DNA from: Oxyruncus cristatus
Lineage: Eukaryota; Chordata; Aves; Passeriformes; Cotingidae
Direction of reading: 5' to 3'
DNA length: 64,000 nt
NCBI GenBank assembly: GCA_013399855.1
Contig: VXAY01006823.1
Location: 738,100 to 802,099, forward strand
Shown: positions 26,171 through 38,820 of the stretch, in pieces
Numbering within the stretch: position 1 is the first letter of the stretch
Layout: every line of letters starts with the position of its first letter
Program-made: the position numbers and the translations under genes
The notes under the pieces: model-generated
The model's database searches: none
The model's input: only the letters and a program-made list of their open reading frames with translations
Told to the model about the DNA's origin: nothing

Positions 26171-27054
26171 AAAATTAAGAAGCTTGTTGAATTAAAAGAA
26201 GCGGCCAAAGGGATAAAAATGCTTACGGTTGCCATGGAGACAGTTTATAAAATAAAAATGAGGTGTTCAGAAGAAATGTATACCACAATCAAAAGACTGT
26301 GAAAACCTTAAGAAAAGATAGCATAATTAAAAGGGAGAGTACAGGAAACTATGAAAGGCATCATGACATCTTCAAAAATAGAAGTTTGTGAAAAGAAACA
26401 GGAAACTGGGAAGAATAAAAAGGCTTGTAAATGTATAATACGGTGTCAAAAGAGATTCTGAGAAAGAGTTTGTTAGTCACATAGAAGTTGTATATTTGTT
26501 GAAAATACCTACCAGGTAGCAACTGAGTTTTCAATGCTCAGAGGTGTCTGAAATACAAGGGCACTCCAAGGAGTTGTATAATAAAAGATAAATGATTGAC
26601 TTGCATCAATATTTTCTACAGAGCTGTTTGCAAGATTTCTGCAAGGGGGAAGTTTGAGAAAATGTTTTAAATTAAAATATCAACAACTTCATAAAAAAAG
26701 AAATTAAGAAAAAATAATCACAAATAACATTGTCCCAGCTGTCCTAAAACAATCTCAGCTATGAATACCCTGGCTATTAGCTGTGGCGCATAGCTTTGTC
26801 ACTCAACTTGACCCTCAAGCTTAAGAGGTTTTATTTTAAGAGTTTTAAGAGTTTTGTTTCAAGACTTTGTGGGAGGCTTTAGAGAAAAAAAATGCCCCAA
26901 ATGAGGCTGATTTCCATACCAGCTAAATTGATCATTTACAATAAGAATGGCATTTGTAGATAATTACGTAATACAGTAAGAGCAGTCAACCCAGCCTTTG
27001 GAAGAGGAAGTTATACAGGACAGATTTGTGAAGTGACAAGTGCTGTTGTCAAGG
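26171..27054. other. A-rich non-coding sequence, possible old LINE remnant
   Basis: No gene is supported. The plus strand is purine-rich and A-rich, as LINE sense strands often are, and it lies upstream of a LINE relic in the same orientation. I could not match any block to a named family, so membership of the same element is only an inference. A short open stretch at about 26176-26302 continues out of the A/C tract and ends at a stop codon. Confidence 0.35.
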
Positions 27055-27417
27055 CAGAGCAGTGCCGGGGGCTCCCCGGGGCCGGGTCTGGCTGCCAGGG
27101 TCTGTCACACTGCTCCAGCCAGGAGCGAGGCAGCCAGACGGCTGGGACAGCTCCAACCCTGGGGAACAGGGCACCTCCCTGGGGGACACAGACCAGCTGA
27201 GGCTGAGGCCAGGCAGGGACAGAGCCCTGTGGGTGGGCTCGTGGCAGGGCCAGGCAAGGCTCTGGGGGCTGGACATCAGCTTTGCTGTGGCATCGCTGGA
27301 GCAGGGGCTGGTGTTTCCACAGGCTGACGTGGGGCCTTGGACACCGGGTGGAATGGGGGAGCCCCAGGGTCTAGGTAGGGAAAGCCAGTCCTAGGGGTGC
27401 CCTCAGGGCCTGGGCAA
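27055..27417. other. Isolated GC-rich, CpG-poor block of unknown origin
   Basis: About 360 bp of clearly GC-rich sequence (my estimate is around 65% GC) with sharp edges in AT-rich DNA. By eye only about nine CpG dinucleotides are present, far fewer than the base composition predicts, so it is not a typical unmethylated CpG island. Three frames stay open for 75-110 codons (for example 27062-27394 plus), which GC-rich DNA does by chance. None of them resembles a known protein. It directly precedes an old LINE relic. It could be an unrecognised GC-rich repeat, a retrocopy fragment or a GC-biased gene-conversion patch. Confidence 0.6.
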
Positions 27418-27639
27418 CTTTGCTAGAAAATCCCTAAAGGATTCCTTTAACAGATTTCTTCATCACAGATTTAGAAAAGAAAAAAAAAAAAAAGCTTTTG
27501 TAAGATAAAGATAATAACTCACAGAGAAGGGAAACTGGGGATAGTAAATGGTAAGAGTTTCATAGCAGATGGGGTCTACCAGGGGTAGGGATTGTACACA
27601 GGGACTGCACTGGAATTTGTGTCCACATATGTTCATGTA

Positions 27640-28540
27640 GTTCATAAACTACATAGAAATGGTGAAAACAGATGTGGAAAAGCTCATTAATGATAATGTT
27701 ATCCATGGTATTAAAAATAAAACTGTGCATTTTTGTAACTGTACCTCACCACTGCACAGCTGTGACACAGAACTGCTACATGACAAGGCAGCAAAACAGC
27801 AAGTGAAATTCAGCATTCATAGATGCACAGTGACCGGCGGGGAACAAAAGCACACTGCCTGGACACAGCACCCGGGTCCACGCTCGCTGTCCCTGCTTGG
27901 GGATGAAATCTGAAAAGCCCCACTCAAAGCTCTTCATGTCATCAGTTAGGTGGTGAGCAGAAGCTGGAATGGCGACCAGACTGTTCAATCATGTACAAAA
28001 ATTGCCAGTATGAAAACAAGATACAGAAGTGACATGTGGCTTCTGTCTGAGCAAAAGTTACACAGGCTGAAAATCCTCAGCTTTGCAAAGAGATTATTGA
28101 GGGGAGAACTATCAGAGCTCCATAAAGATACAAATAGTCTAGAGAAAATAAATTTAGAATGATTGCTTACCATTTTTCATAAAATAAGAACTAGAAGAAA
28201 CACAGGGAAGTTGGGCAGCAAGTTTGAACTAGTAAAAGGCCTTTATTTTTACATATTAGAAATTTAAGTAATAGTACCCCTTGCTAAGGTGTGTTTAGAT
28301 TTTAGTAGTCTAAGACAAGCATTGGGTGCTATTAAACAAATGAATGGGGAAATAGTTTATTTAATTTGAAGATATGATGCTATTTGCTGTTCAGGGAGCC
28401 CAAAACATGGATTGCAAGAAGATAGGAGATGTCATGAGGCATGATGTGCAATAAATAGTACATATATAATTCTATAGTGCTAAATTATTTCTCTGATATT
28501 GCCCTATAGGTAACTGTGAGGGTATGGAACCAGACTGAAC
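27640..28540 (+). mobile_element. Degenerate CR1/L3-like LINE, ORF2 3' part
   Basis: The sequence follows the end of the reverse-transcriptase ORF and the 3' part of an old amniote CR1/L3-type LINE. Visible landmarks in order are 'gcagcaaaacagcaagtgaaattcagcatt' with 'catagatgcacagtgac' (the 'aaatggcagatgaaattcaa...gataaatgcaaagt' block), then 'gctgaaaatcctcagctttgcaaagagattattgaggggagaa', 'cagagctccataaagataca', 'gagaaaataaa', 'cataaaataagaactagaagaaacac' and 'gggcagcaagtttgaactagtaaaagg'. The final part, near 28500-28540, weakly recalls the 'atactggactagatgg' ending. Many stops and indels break every frame, and the middle of the normal element is missing. It is much older than the other CR1 copies here. 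Family level is fairly sure; subfamily is unknown. Confidence 0.75.
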
Positions 28541-30439
28541 TTTAGCATAATTTGTAAAAATGTTAACATTCTTTTTCCTAAGCTGATACTTTCCTAACTT
28601 GATACAGTGCTGTAGACAGTGATTCTACCTTTTGCAATTTCTCATTCACTACTACTGCAAGGAGTTTTGCCCTTCCTCAGAACCTGGTATTTCATCTCAC
28701 ATATAGAGGGTTCACCCCTATGCTGGAGGCACTCCCAACATATTTTTTAATTAAACTACTGCTAGTACCACTTTGCATACCTGGAATTTAATAAATGCCT
28801 AGCAGTGGGAAAAAGCAATCATCCTTACTGTGAAATTGCACATTCCTGAATCCAACAAGGTGAGAGGTGTCAGTTCATAGCTCCTGATGCTGCAGCTTCA
28901 AAAACATTTCCTTTTTTTAAAACAGATTAATTTTTCTGGGGTCAGTTCCTTGACCCAGATCATGGCCCAGCCACATGGTCATTTGCATTGCTGAAACTTT
29001 GTTTACAGAAATGCACGTCCAGGTCTGGAAGAAGGAGAAAGAAGGCCATCATTTGAGCAGCAATCTCCACCTAATAGTTATAAAAACTTTGAGAAGAAAA
29101 CAGGAAAATGCAAGCAAAGTGGGTTTTTTTCATACACCAATCAGTGAGGAACCTGCACCTTTCTAGCCGTGTCATCATACAACAGTATTAAATAGGCAGA
29201 CACAAAGGTAAGGCTTCCTGCTACAGGAACAAAGAGGGAAACAGCTGCTTTTCGAAAGGCAGAGTGTCATCTTCCTGCACAATGCAATGCTACTAGATAA
29301 CACACGTGTTCTCCAAAGAACACAGCCAGATGAAGGCAAGTATCTCTCATATGGTTAAACTTTATTGCCCCAGCTAGCCATAACCCATAACTCCTAATGA
29401 CCTTAGTTGACAGCACACTTGACGTTTTACCACTCAAATTATTCAACCAAGCACTTTTTAATCCAGTGCTTAAAAAGTTTAAGTGAATAGCAGTGAAAAA
29501 CTTTTAGCTAATGAAAAAGGCTACTTTGTCTCACACAGTGTTAATCAAGCATTCCTAAAGATCCAGTTCCAGCTTTCATTATACGACACTGATATTTAAT
29601 GCTCTGGGATATGCTGAAGAAAATTCTCTTATTTCAAAACCCCTGCTGAAGCAAGGAGGGAAATTGCCTTGCTTCCATCTACTCTTACATTCTGCCAAGT
29701 AGGGCTATAAAGTAATGTAAAAAGATGTAAGCATCTTTGATCTCATGTATACACATCAATAAAATAGTTGCAAAGCAAAGCAGATGGGCAGCTGAACTAT
29801 CAGATCTGAAACGCCTAAAATACCATAGTTACCTCCCCTTGACACACTGACATACCTATCTGCCAAGCTGCTAGGCATCCATCACTGAGCAATGTGCAAC
29901 TGGTGTCTGTGTGGCAGAGTGGACTTTGCCTGTCACCTGGAGCTTTGCTTCTGGTGGCATCTTCACAGTCTCCTTCAAGGACAATTATTCTAGAAATATA
30001 TGTCAGAAGCATAGACAGGCTTTCTGCAGTGGCCACCAATAATACCCTTTCAACATCAGTGTGTGGAAGTGCCTGCATTTACAGTGCACACTCTTAAGTG
30101 GGGCTATCAAGGCCACAATAACTTCTGTCATCATCTTGGCTCTGTTTTTTGTTCTTCCTCACAGCCTTGAAGCAGGCACACATACTTTTCTGTACCTTAT
30201 CAATAAAGAATGCACGCTTACATTTCTCACACTGAGGTAGCCAGGGAGTTTACTTTTACATCTGTTTCTACTTCAGTCAAAGACCTAAGTTTTCCATTTC
30301 TCTTCACAGCATGGGCTAGGGTAGTCTTCTGATGAAAAGCGGTTGGCAAACAACCTCAGCTTTGCATAATCTTTTCACAGAAAGTGGCACTCTTCTGAAT
30401 CTTTCTCCCCGTTCAGAAGTTGAGACAGAATGTGTCTCA
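28541..30439. other. Non-coding sequence, no gene seen
   Basis: Unique AT-rich sequence between a LINE relic and a CR1 3' end. No repeat family, RNA gene or credible exon was recognised. Confidence 0.55.
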
Positions 30440-30585
30440 GAGACAAGGCCGTAAGATGATGGAGTTCAGGGCAGTCTGGTCTGGTGAAATGTGTCCCTAC
30501 CCACGGCAGTGGGTTTGGAACTAGATGATTTTTAAGGTCCCTTCCAACACAAAACATTCTAGGGGTCTATTATATGATTCTATGA
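30440..30585 (+). mobile_element. CR1 LINE 3'-end fragment
   Basis: Contains the CR1 terminal blocks 'gtgtccctacccacggcagtgg', 'ggaactagatgatttttaa', 'ggtcccttccaacac' and 'aacattcta', then a degenerate tail ending 'tatatgattctatga'. Only about 145 bp survive, which is usual for a 5'-truncated copy. The 'ggaactagatgat' form marks a different CR1 subfamily from the copy at 12.2 kb. The 5' boundary is approximate. Confidence 0.92.
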
Positions 30586-33500
30586 ACCCTTCAATTTACA
30601 GTACACAGCATTCCCTGAACTCTCACTAACCCAGAATAATGGAAAAGAGGGTGAGTCACTGCTTTTCTCCAGCCTGATTTATACACAATGGTACCTAAGC
30701 AGGCAGTCTAGCCCAAATGAAGGGATTTGTGTCTCGTTTTTGCTATTTTGGCCCCTTAGAGCCAATGGAAAGAGAAGCAAGTGCCACAGGAACTGACTGA
30801 AGAGGACTAAATCCCCTAGCTTTAAAGGAAGGAAAGAAAGTTGGTCACTGCAGATCACATTAGGGAGCTAGAAGGAAGGCTAACTCCTCATGCGTTGAAG
30901 GTCTAACTTGATTCAGTCTAACACACTCCTCAGGCAAATGTCAGTTTTACTTATGCTGTAAACAGCGGCTGAAGTAGTTCTTAATAACCTAGCCATATGA
31001 CTAATGGGACCTCTTCCTCACTCATGTGCTCCAAGATCCCCTCCACACAGATGAATGATCCATGTTTGGACACCTAGTAACGCAGGCTGTCATGCATTAA
31101 AATTCACATGCGTGTTTCAGTCTGTGATGGTGAAGAGCTGCACGCCCCAGTCACTTGAGGAAACTGCAAGCACAATGCAAAAGCTCATAAGATTTGGACT
31201 GATGAAATCTGGAGGATGCATTTGCCCTCCTTTCAAAAGCATCAAGAGATAACATGATCAAAGGAAGAATGCTCTTTAAGCTGTTTATCTTTGCAAAGAA
31301 TGACCTGATGACGTTTAATGGGATGATTAGGCATAGCTATGGTTTAAAGCATATTTAAAAGATTATTTCTGTGATTAACTGATTGTCAGAAAGAAAGCAT
31401 CTAATGACGATGGAAAAGTAATTTCATCAGTGCCTTCAAAAAGATGGTTTGCACTCATGGTCTTGATATGTAGCTCTTTAATTGGGTCATCTCTTAGCAG
31501 TGTCTCAGAAGCAGAATTGTGGGTTACTTTAAAATTGGATTTTAAGAATTACATTGAAAGGGTCTCTTCCTAAGTAGTCTAGGAGAATCAGCACTTAAAA
31601 TATTTGATTCTAGGTAACAGAGGTGCTATTGCTCCTGACATCACTTTACATATGCCTTTCTGGGATGGGACAGAAGGGAGGAATGCAGAGGGCAAAAATA
31701 TACCTTTGCTGAAGTTACATACATGGAGCCTTCAAATTTTAAACCATGACTTCAATGTTTGAATGCAGATCACTGAAATTATGAGATGCTACAGTTTATC
31801 TTATTAAAGGTCAGAAGATCCAAAAGACTAACCAACATGCGTTGAGTATTATGCAAAAGAGCCTGTTCTGGCACAAAACACATGATGGAGCCTTCAAATA
31901 TATATACATTTAGAAGGTGAAATTGAGTCATTGCTACAGGACAAGGTAGAAGCTTTGCAGGACTATGTAAATACATCTGATTAGTCAGGCACTTCTAAAA
32001 CTTTCTCCTTTTCCCCAGCCTCTCACACCTGAAGTATTGAAGTATCCTTGATCAAGTGGAAAAAACCTGAAGGAGTCAGTTTCCATCTCACATCAAACCC
32101 ACCAACTTCGCCATTATTCAGGATTTACATAACATAAATGACCAGACTCACTGTACAGGACAAACCTAGCTGTGTAGCTCTAACAGAGCCACTTTCTTGA
32201 GTTTCAGGAAAAAGAGAACTTAAGGTGTGCAAGTCCATGTCTCCTTTAATAGTTCTCAAGTATTGCTTTGCCTGCAGATCTTGAATTCTCTGACATATTG
32301 AAGAGAAAGTGGGGAATTGTGCTCTCTCCAGAAAAACAATTACTTTGTCCCTCTGTGCAGGTTTTCCCACAAGAAAAGGAAAACCAGGCCAGAATTTGGC
32401 TTCTGTTTTCCTATTTTCACAAGAGAACTCAAATAAATGAGCTTATAATGAGTAATCTGCCAGCAAGCACCACAAACATATTATTATTTACACAGAACCA
32501 CACACCAGAATACCTGCATAATCAAAAGTACACCTGCAGCTTTAATTATATATAAATCATGTTAAAAAAGAGCAATAAAACCACCATGTGTCTACCCTTT
32601 TATTTTAAATCTCATGTTTCATTTCAGTCTTTCAGAGTTTTTCAGATCCAGAAGTCAATCTAAGGTTTTCTCTAGAGGTTGAACTGATTCTAGGCTCTAG
32701 GCTGACTGAGGAAGCAAAAAAATATTTTTTCTCAGTTGATGGCCTCTCAAAGTAGAGGACAAATATCTCCAAGTGTTCTTGACTTTTGACTTCTCTGTGA
32801 TATTTTTTCAGACCCTTAATTTACGTGTTTAGTGTGAATATTTTGTTAAGTGTCAAAAGTGATACTGACTGTTGCCTCAGAGGATAAAATGTTTCAAGTC
32901 ACTTTGCTATACAACAAAGCTAAAACAACAGGGACAGAGTAACTGTCTCTCAGTACCATTACAGAATTTCATCAAAACTAAAAATGTTTTTAATCATTAA
33001 AACAGTGTTTTCTCTTTACTTTTAACTTCCACTTTCCTTAGCTCCAATCCAGTTTTTGTGTCTTTGGTGTTTATACATAGCTTATAACCCTATTCCAGAC
33101 ATTTTATTTCCCTGGTAAATCCACATTTTCCTTACCTATAATTCGGACTGGCTTACCGCTACTCAATTTTGTAATGTTCCCACTTTCTCTACAAAAGTCA
33201 GTTTTGAAAAAATATGTGTGAAGATGAAATGACCACTGACAGTTTAAAACTCATACTAAGGGTAAATTTTAAGTCTTCTGAAATATAAATTAAAACATTT
33301 TTAGAAGGTTTTTCCCAGACTCCTGTGAATGCTGATGTTCACATGACAAAGTCCGCTCCTTCACTTTTTCCTCTGCAGGGGTAGTAATTGAAAACAAAGA
33401 AAAAATGGTTGAAGGCACATGTCTACCAAAGCAGATCACTCTTTGATAAGTTTTTCCTTACTACTCATGTTTAATGAAAATCCTTTGAGGGTTGGAGAAT
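30586..33500. other. Non-coding sequence, no gene seen
   Basis: Unique AT-rich sequence up to the large microsatellite. All frames are below 100 codons and none is recognisable. No repeat family was seen. Confidence 0.55.
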
Positions 33501-33957
<457 letters not shown>

Positions 33958-36900
33958 CTGCTCATTCCCTCACCCTAAAGGAACCAGCAAAATTAGTAAA
34001 TTTTGGAGATTTTCTTTTTTTCTCTTCTTCATACTTGTGGAAACCTTGTCTCTGGAGTCAGTGTACTTGCTCCCTGTGCTTGGCAGAGGACATGCGTCAG
34101 TGGGCAATTCTCTTACCTGCACACTTCTGTCTGTCTAGGCCCACATTGTCACAGTCAGCCCTAGATTTTGTATCAATTCATGTAGGTGCAAACTCGTGCT
34201 CCCAGAGATGTGGCACTTGGTACAAGTTTATGCCTCCATAAGGCAGCTCTCAAAATGGACTTACAGCGGGTCTTGTTTTTCCTGTGGCTCTGTCGTTCTG
34301 GACAGACTCAATAACTGGCTACAGAGGTTTTCAGGATCACTTGTATTGCAAAGGGACTAGAATGACACTTTGGGGTGCTGGAGGTAATTTTAGTGTCCTC
34401 CTAATATCAACCACTCTGCCAAAGTGGGAGAGTCAGTACACGATTCTGTGTTCATTCTTTTAGTTTACCTGAAACATTTGCTTTATGTGAGACTCAAGTT
34501 CAAAATCTGACAACAAAGGAAGTATTCTGTCCTTCTAAAATTATCTGACACTTTTTCTATGTATTCTTCCTCAGATACAACCGTAGTGTCCTTATTTGGG
34601 AAAAATTCTTTCTATTGTTGGTAAGGCAGCAAGAGACCAGGACCAAGTCTTCTGCTGAAATGGTGACTTCCCCTATGAATGGTAATTGTTGCATGACTAA
34701 GGCTATTCTTTTTCACCTAGAGCCTGACAGACTTGTGGTGGCATTTTAAAGTTGGATGGTTGAGCTGTTCACTCCCTGAGCTGCCCTGCCCGCCCCACTG
34801 CTGTGGGGGACATTGCTATACTCAGGACAGCATCATCTAAGCTGCTTACAACTCAGCTCCTGTTTTCAGATGGTCATGTAAGGTAAACCAGCTCTGATTT
34901 CAGTTTATCTTAGTGTGTTGCACAAATCACTGTGGCAGTTCAAACACTCGTTTACAGGAGATCCCTAACTCATAGTCAATACCATTTAGAAGACAGGCAA
35001 GGCAGACAGCTAGAGGCTGTCTTCAAACATCTGATTTTTATTTACTGCAGTGGGTTGGGCAAAGTTCTTATTTCCGTGTACTTGGGTTTGGAAGAAGGCT
35101 AGATTTCCAAGAACGCTAAGTGGTTCAGGAGCATAACTACAGTGAAAAATTAATCAGACTAGTAAGCCTAAGTCACTTTGGGACAGCTAAGAATTTCATT
35201 GATCACAGTTAGAGCACTTTTAATATCCTCCTCTGTTTGCCTTCTAGCATACGGACACTGTTTTATTTATGCTTCATTTATTATGAAAAAACACCCAATA
35301 TTCCACGTTGTCAAGATAGTGCTTGTTTCTAGTGGGAAGCAACACTATTAGGACAACATTTTAGACTCTTCTAGAGGGGAAAGGCAGGATATCCCAAATA
35401 AGTGACACAAATTTATTCAGCCTCCTCCTCATGATGAAAACTATCAGCTGACTTTCAAACACAGGCAAACTCAGCCCTCATATAACCCAAGTAAAATCAG
35501 TGATAATATTATCAGAGTTGAATATGGTTGTGTGTATTTTAATGCAAACATATTTACAGATTATGCCTATGCTGCATAACCACAGACATACACTTTTATC
35601 TGTGACAAATAAGGTTAAACAAAACAAAAAAAATCTCCTCCCAAAAAAACCCCAATAAAATAAAACAAAAATCAAACAAGCAAAAGAAAAGCACCACAAA
35701 CAAGCTGCATGAAAACTCGAGATTGAAAATCCAAAAATCCATTACACTGTCAACTACAAAAATAGAAAGCAACCCACTTAAAGATGTTACCTAATAAATT
35801 GATTTTTTTCTCCCACCTCTGAACACTTAAAGACAAAAAAATTGTCAAAACACAGACACCACCCAAACGATAAGAATAATTTTATTTTCCACTAATGTGC
35901 ATTAATTCCAAGCTCAAAGTCCTACTGTGCTCCACAGAGCTCTTCTAAATATTTGAGCAACTGCTTTGGAATCTTAGGGCTGAGAAGAAAGGAAAAGACA
36001 CACTGTATGTGGATCTTAGCATTAATGCTTGAACCCTTCCCTCTATCAAGGCACTGCTTGCCTTGTTTCAAGTGTGTGGTCCATGACAGAAATTCACTTC
36101 ACTGTTAGATCAAAGAAGACATTTTAGTTTACACCCCACAGGCATGTAGTCCACAGACAAATTATTCCCAGTTTATACTTCTATACTTCAAATGTGTTAA
36201 GAGCACAACATGAAACCTAAAAATAGTTCAACGTGCATGCTGTATAAATACAAATAATGAGGGCTCCCTTCATTAACTCCTTTCCAAATTTCAAGCTTTT
36301 AATAGCAGAGGTAAATAGTCTTTTCATGAAGTTTATCAGCTTTGATGAGACTGAAGAGAAATTCATTCTGATTAAATGTCCATAAGTGATCCTTGTGAAA
36401 GTGAATCCAGTGGCATTATACTCATTTCCTACTGAACTGTAGCTGACCTCTTTCTATCCCTTTGCAGTGTGCAAAATTGGCAAACTTCAAAAAAAACCCA
36501 GTTCCCCTAAGTCAGTGCAGAGATTTGTCAAACAAACAGCCTGATCTACAGAAGAAATTTTAGTGTCAGGTCCTCTAACCCTTGTGGGGAGAATGAGCAT
36601 GTAGAGTCAAATTCTTTACCTTGCACAAGCAGGGAAGAGGTGCTACCATTCAAACATAAGTCTTTTAATTCGGTTGGTAGTGTGACCTTTGTAGAAGACA
36701 TCTGAAAGCTTCACTGATCTTAAAAAATCCTTATGATTCCCAAACTGCAGAATAACTTAAACAATATGAGTCACATTAATGTAATCTAGAGGAGGTTTTC
36801 AGTATTACCATCTGCATTTAAATGAGTCACCTCTGGCTTCGTTCACAGCCAATGGAGAGAACACAGTATTTCTAGTTTCGTATTTGTCTCATGCTAACTC

Positions 36901-38251
36901 AGAGATGTGAAATAAATCATGTGGATCATGGCCGAAAAGTGACTTTTTTTCTTCACACAGCCATAAAAAGCATCAAAGAATGATGACTTAGGATGTAGAC
37001 ATCTACCTGTAAATGTCCAAATTTTTTCATCCCAAAACTGTCACTGGATTTTATTCTGGACCAGCAGTAGATTTCATATCTATGCTTCTTATCACTAAAG
37101 TACAAGTGCAAGTAATGAATGGAAACAGGCCAACTCTTAGGTGAAAGATCACCCCAGGAGGTAAGGGGATTTTGCAATTCCATTTCCAAGGCATGTCCAC
37201 AAGACTCTGTGGTGTTTGGTTTTCAGGTGAGAGGTGATCGCTTTCAGTCATTATCAATTGTTTAGGGATTTGTGATGCACTAGTTTGTTGCATCATTTTT
37301 CAGATTACTCTAAGGTAAGGAGTATGCCCCTCATGGGCTGGATAAACAGCAACTGAAAAACCTACACAGAAAATATAGGGTCACATTAGCAAAGTCAAAA
37401 TATTTCCTTCTTCTTTTGTATCCTCCATGTAATTTATTCAAGGAAACATTGACCACAAAAGAGACAGGGTGTGCTCAGTCTCTTCTTGGCTTTGAGAGTG
37501 TTGCTTTATAGTGTATACAGCCTAGTTTGCATCCAGCTCTCAATACAGACAAAGTACAGTCCCTCAGAATTTCTTCTTGTGAACTGATCTTAAAAACTGA
37601 GTTGGGACCACCAGAGTCAATAGGAGTATTGTGGGAATAGGACTATAAAACTACTGCAATGATAGTAAGCAAACTTCCCCTTTGTATGCCAGTTTATTTG
37701 TTGTGCCTTGCCAATCAGCCAAGAAGGATTTATGCTTTGCTGATGAAGAGCAGCCTTAGCTAGTGAATCTGGCTTAATATGAATAAGCATCTGTTTATAG
37801 CTAGAAAGAAAAGTCAAAATGTTTCCTAATGGCAACCCCTTAAGAAACATTTCCATTTCATTTTAAAACAGACAGAACCTTAAATTTCTCCTTTATACCT
37901 AAAATTCTACTTCTAGGTGATAGTTGTCCTAATGGTTTCCACTAGTTGGTACTACTTAAACATTACAGTTATATGATTTCATGAAAGTTTGCTAAAATCT
38001 TATTTTGTACTTCTAGGACCACAGAGCAATCTAGGTCCCAAGCCTTGTCTGCAACAAGACATGTGAAAAGATAAACTGCTACTCCTATGCTTTCACTCCT
38101 GCTTGTGTCCACCTTCCATAAAATAATTATATAAAAGAAAATGTGCTACAAAAGTCTACATGCGAACTTATTGATAGGAATATGTGCAAGTCCTTCCTCT
38201 GATTGCAGTAACACAATACTTTTCACATAATTTACCTTACACAGTGCACCT
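33958..38251. other. Non-coding sequence, no gene seen
   Basis: Unique sequence with an A/C-rich low-complexity patch near 35620-35695. No gene, RNA or transposon was recognised. Confidence 0.55.
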
Positions 38252-38385
38252 TTACCCACACTTTGCAGATGAGAAAGCAGGGTGCAGTGCAGTGAAGCAA
38301 AATGATCTGCCCAAGGTCAAACAGGAAATGTGTGACAAAGCCAGGAACCAATCTATTGATTCCTCACTCCCAAGCTAGTACCTAT
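38252..38385 (-). mobile_element. MIR/CORE-type SINE relic, reversed
   Basis: On the plus strand the blocks 'ctttgcagatgagaaagcag', 'agtgaagcaaaatgatctgcccaaggtcaaacagg' and 'tgtgacaaagccaggaaccaat', then 'tcctcactccc', match in order the reverse complement of the conserved core of MIR-like CORE-SINEs. That core contains a 'tgaccttgggca' motif and the 'cctcagtttcc...catctgtaaa' block in sense orientation. These elements are tRNA-derived SINEs shared across amniotes and are far older than bird CR1 copies. This is a fragment without Pol III promoter boxes or a tail. Some copies were recruited as enhancers; nothing here shows that. Confidence 0.75.
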
Positions 38386-38805
38386 CTTCAAGTTTAGCTC
38401 TGATTTCTCGCAGTGCGGACAATACAATATTTAAGCCTTGATCCTTTAAATCCCGAGTGGATGAAAAGCAATACATACCATTATTTCATTTTCTAAAATG
38501 TAAGAGTGGAAGAGGAAACACTGCGCAGATGGTAAATAGTTCAAAGGTCTTATCATCATGCCTTTCCATCAGTGAAGAAATGATGAGGCTGGAACTTGGC
38601 ATGATCTGTACTTCTGACAACGAAGGGAAAAAAACACATCAAGAAGGACAGTAATTTGAAGTCCGGTGGTATTTGATGCACATCTATCTGGCTCATGTCA
38701 CTCAGCTCACTGACAAATATAAACAGTGATCATCTGCTAACAGTTAGCTCTGTCTAGACATAGTGTGCTCTTCATTAGCTAATTGTTCACACCTCTCCCC
38801 ATAGG

Positions 38806-38820
38806 CTACTAGAGGGCAAG
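38806..38820 (+). promoter_or_regulatory. Candidate CTCF-binding motif
   Basis: 'gctactagagggcaag' agrees with the conserved core of the vertebrate CTCF motif (CCASYAGRKGGCRS) at nearly all key positions: the A-C-T-A-G-A-G-G-G-C-A core is intact, and one C before the core is replaced by T. CTCF binds such sites to anchor chromatin loops and insulate domains. This is a single motif match in a repeat-free context; occupancy cannot be judged from sequence. Confidence 0.4.

Noticed and set aside
25871..26302. 143-codon plus frame rich in Lys, Asn, Gln and Pro, with a Phe/Val/Leu-rich minus frame of 95 codons
   Set aside because: Mostly the A/C low-complexity tract read as protein; the hydrophobic minus frame is not a membrane protein.
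27040..27394. Overlapping frames of 75-110 codons in the GC-rich block
   Set aside because: Stop codons are rare in GC-rich DNA, so several open frames are expected; none resembles a known protein.
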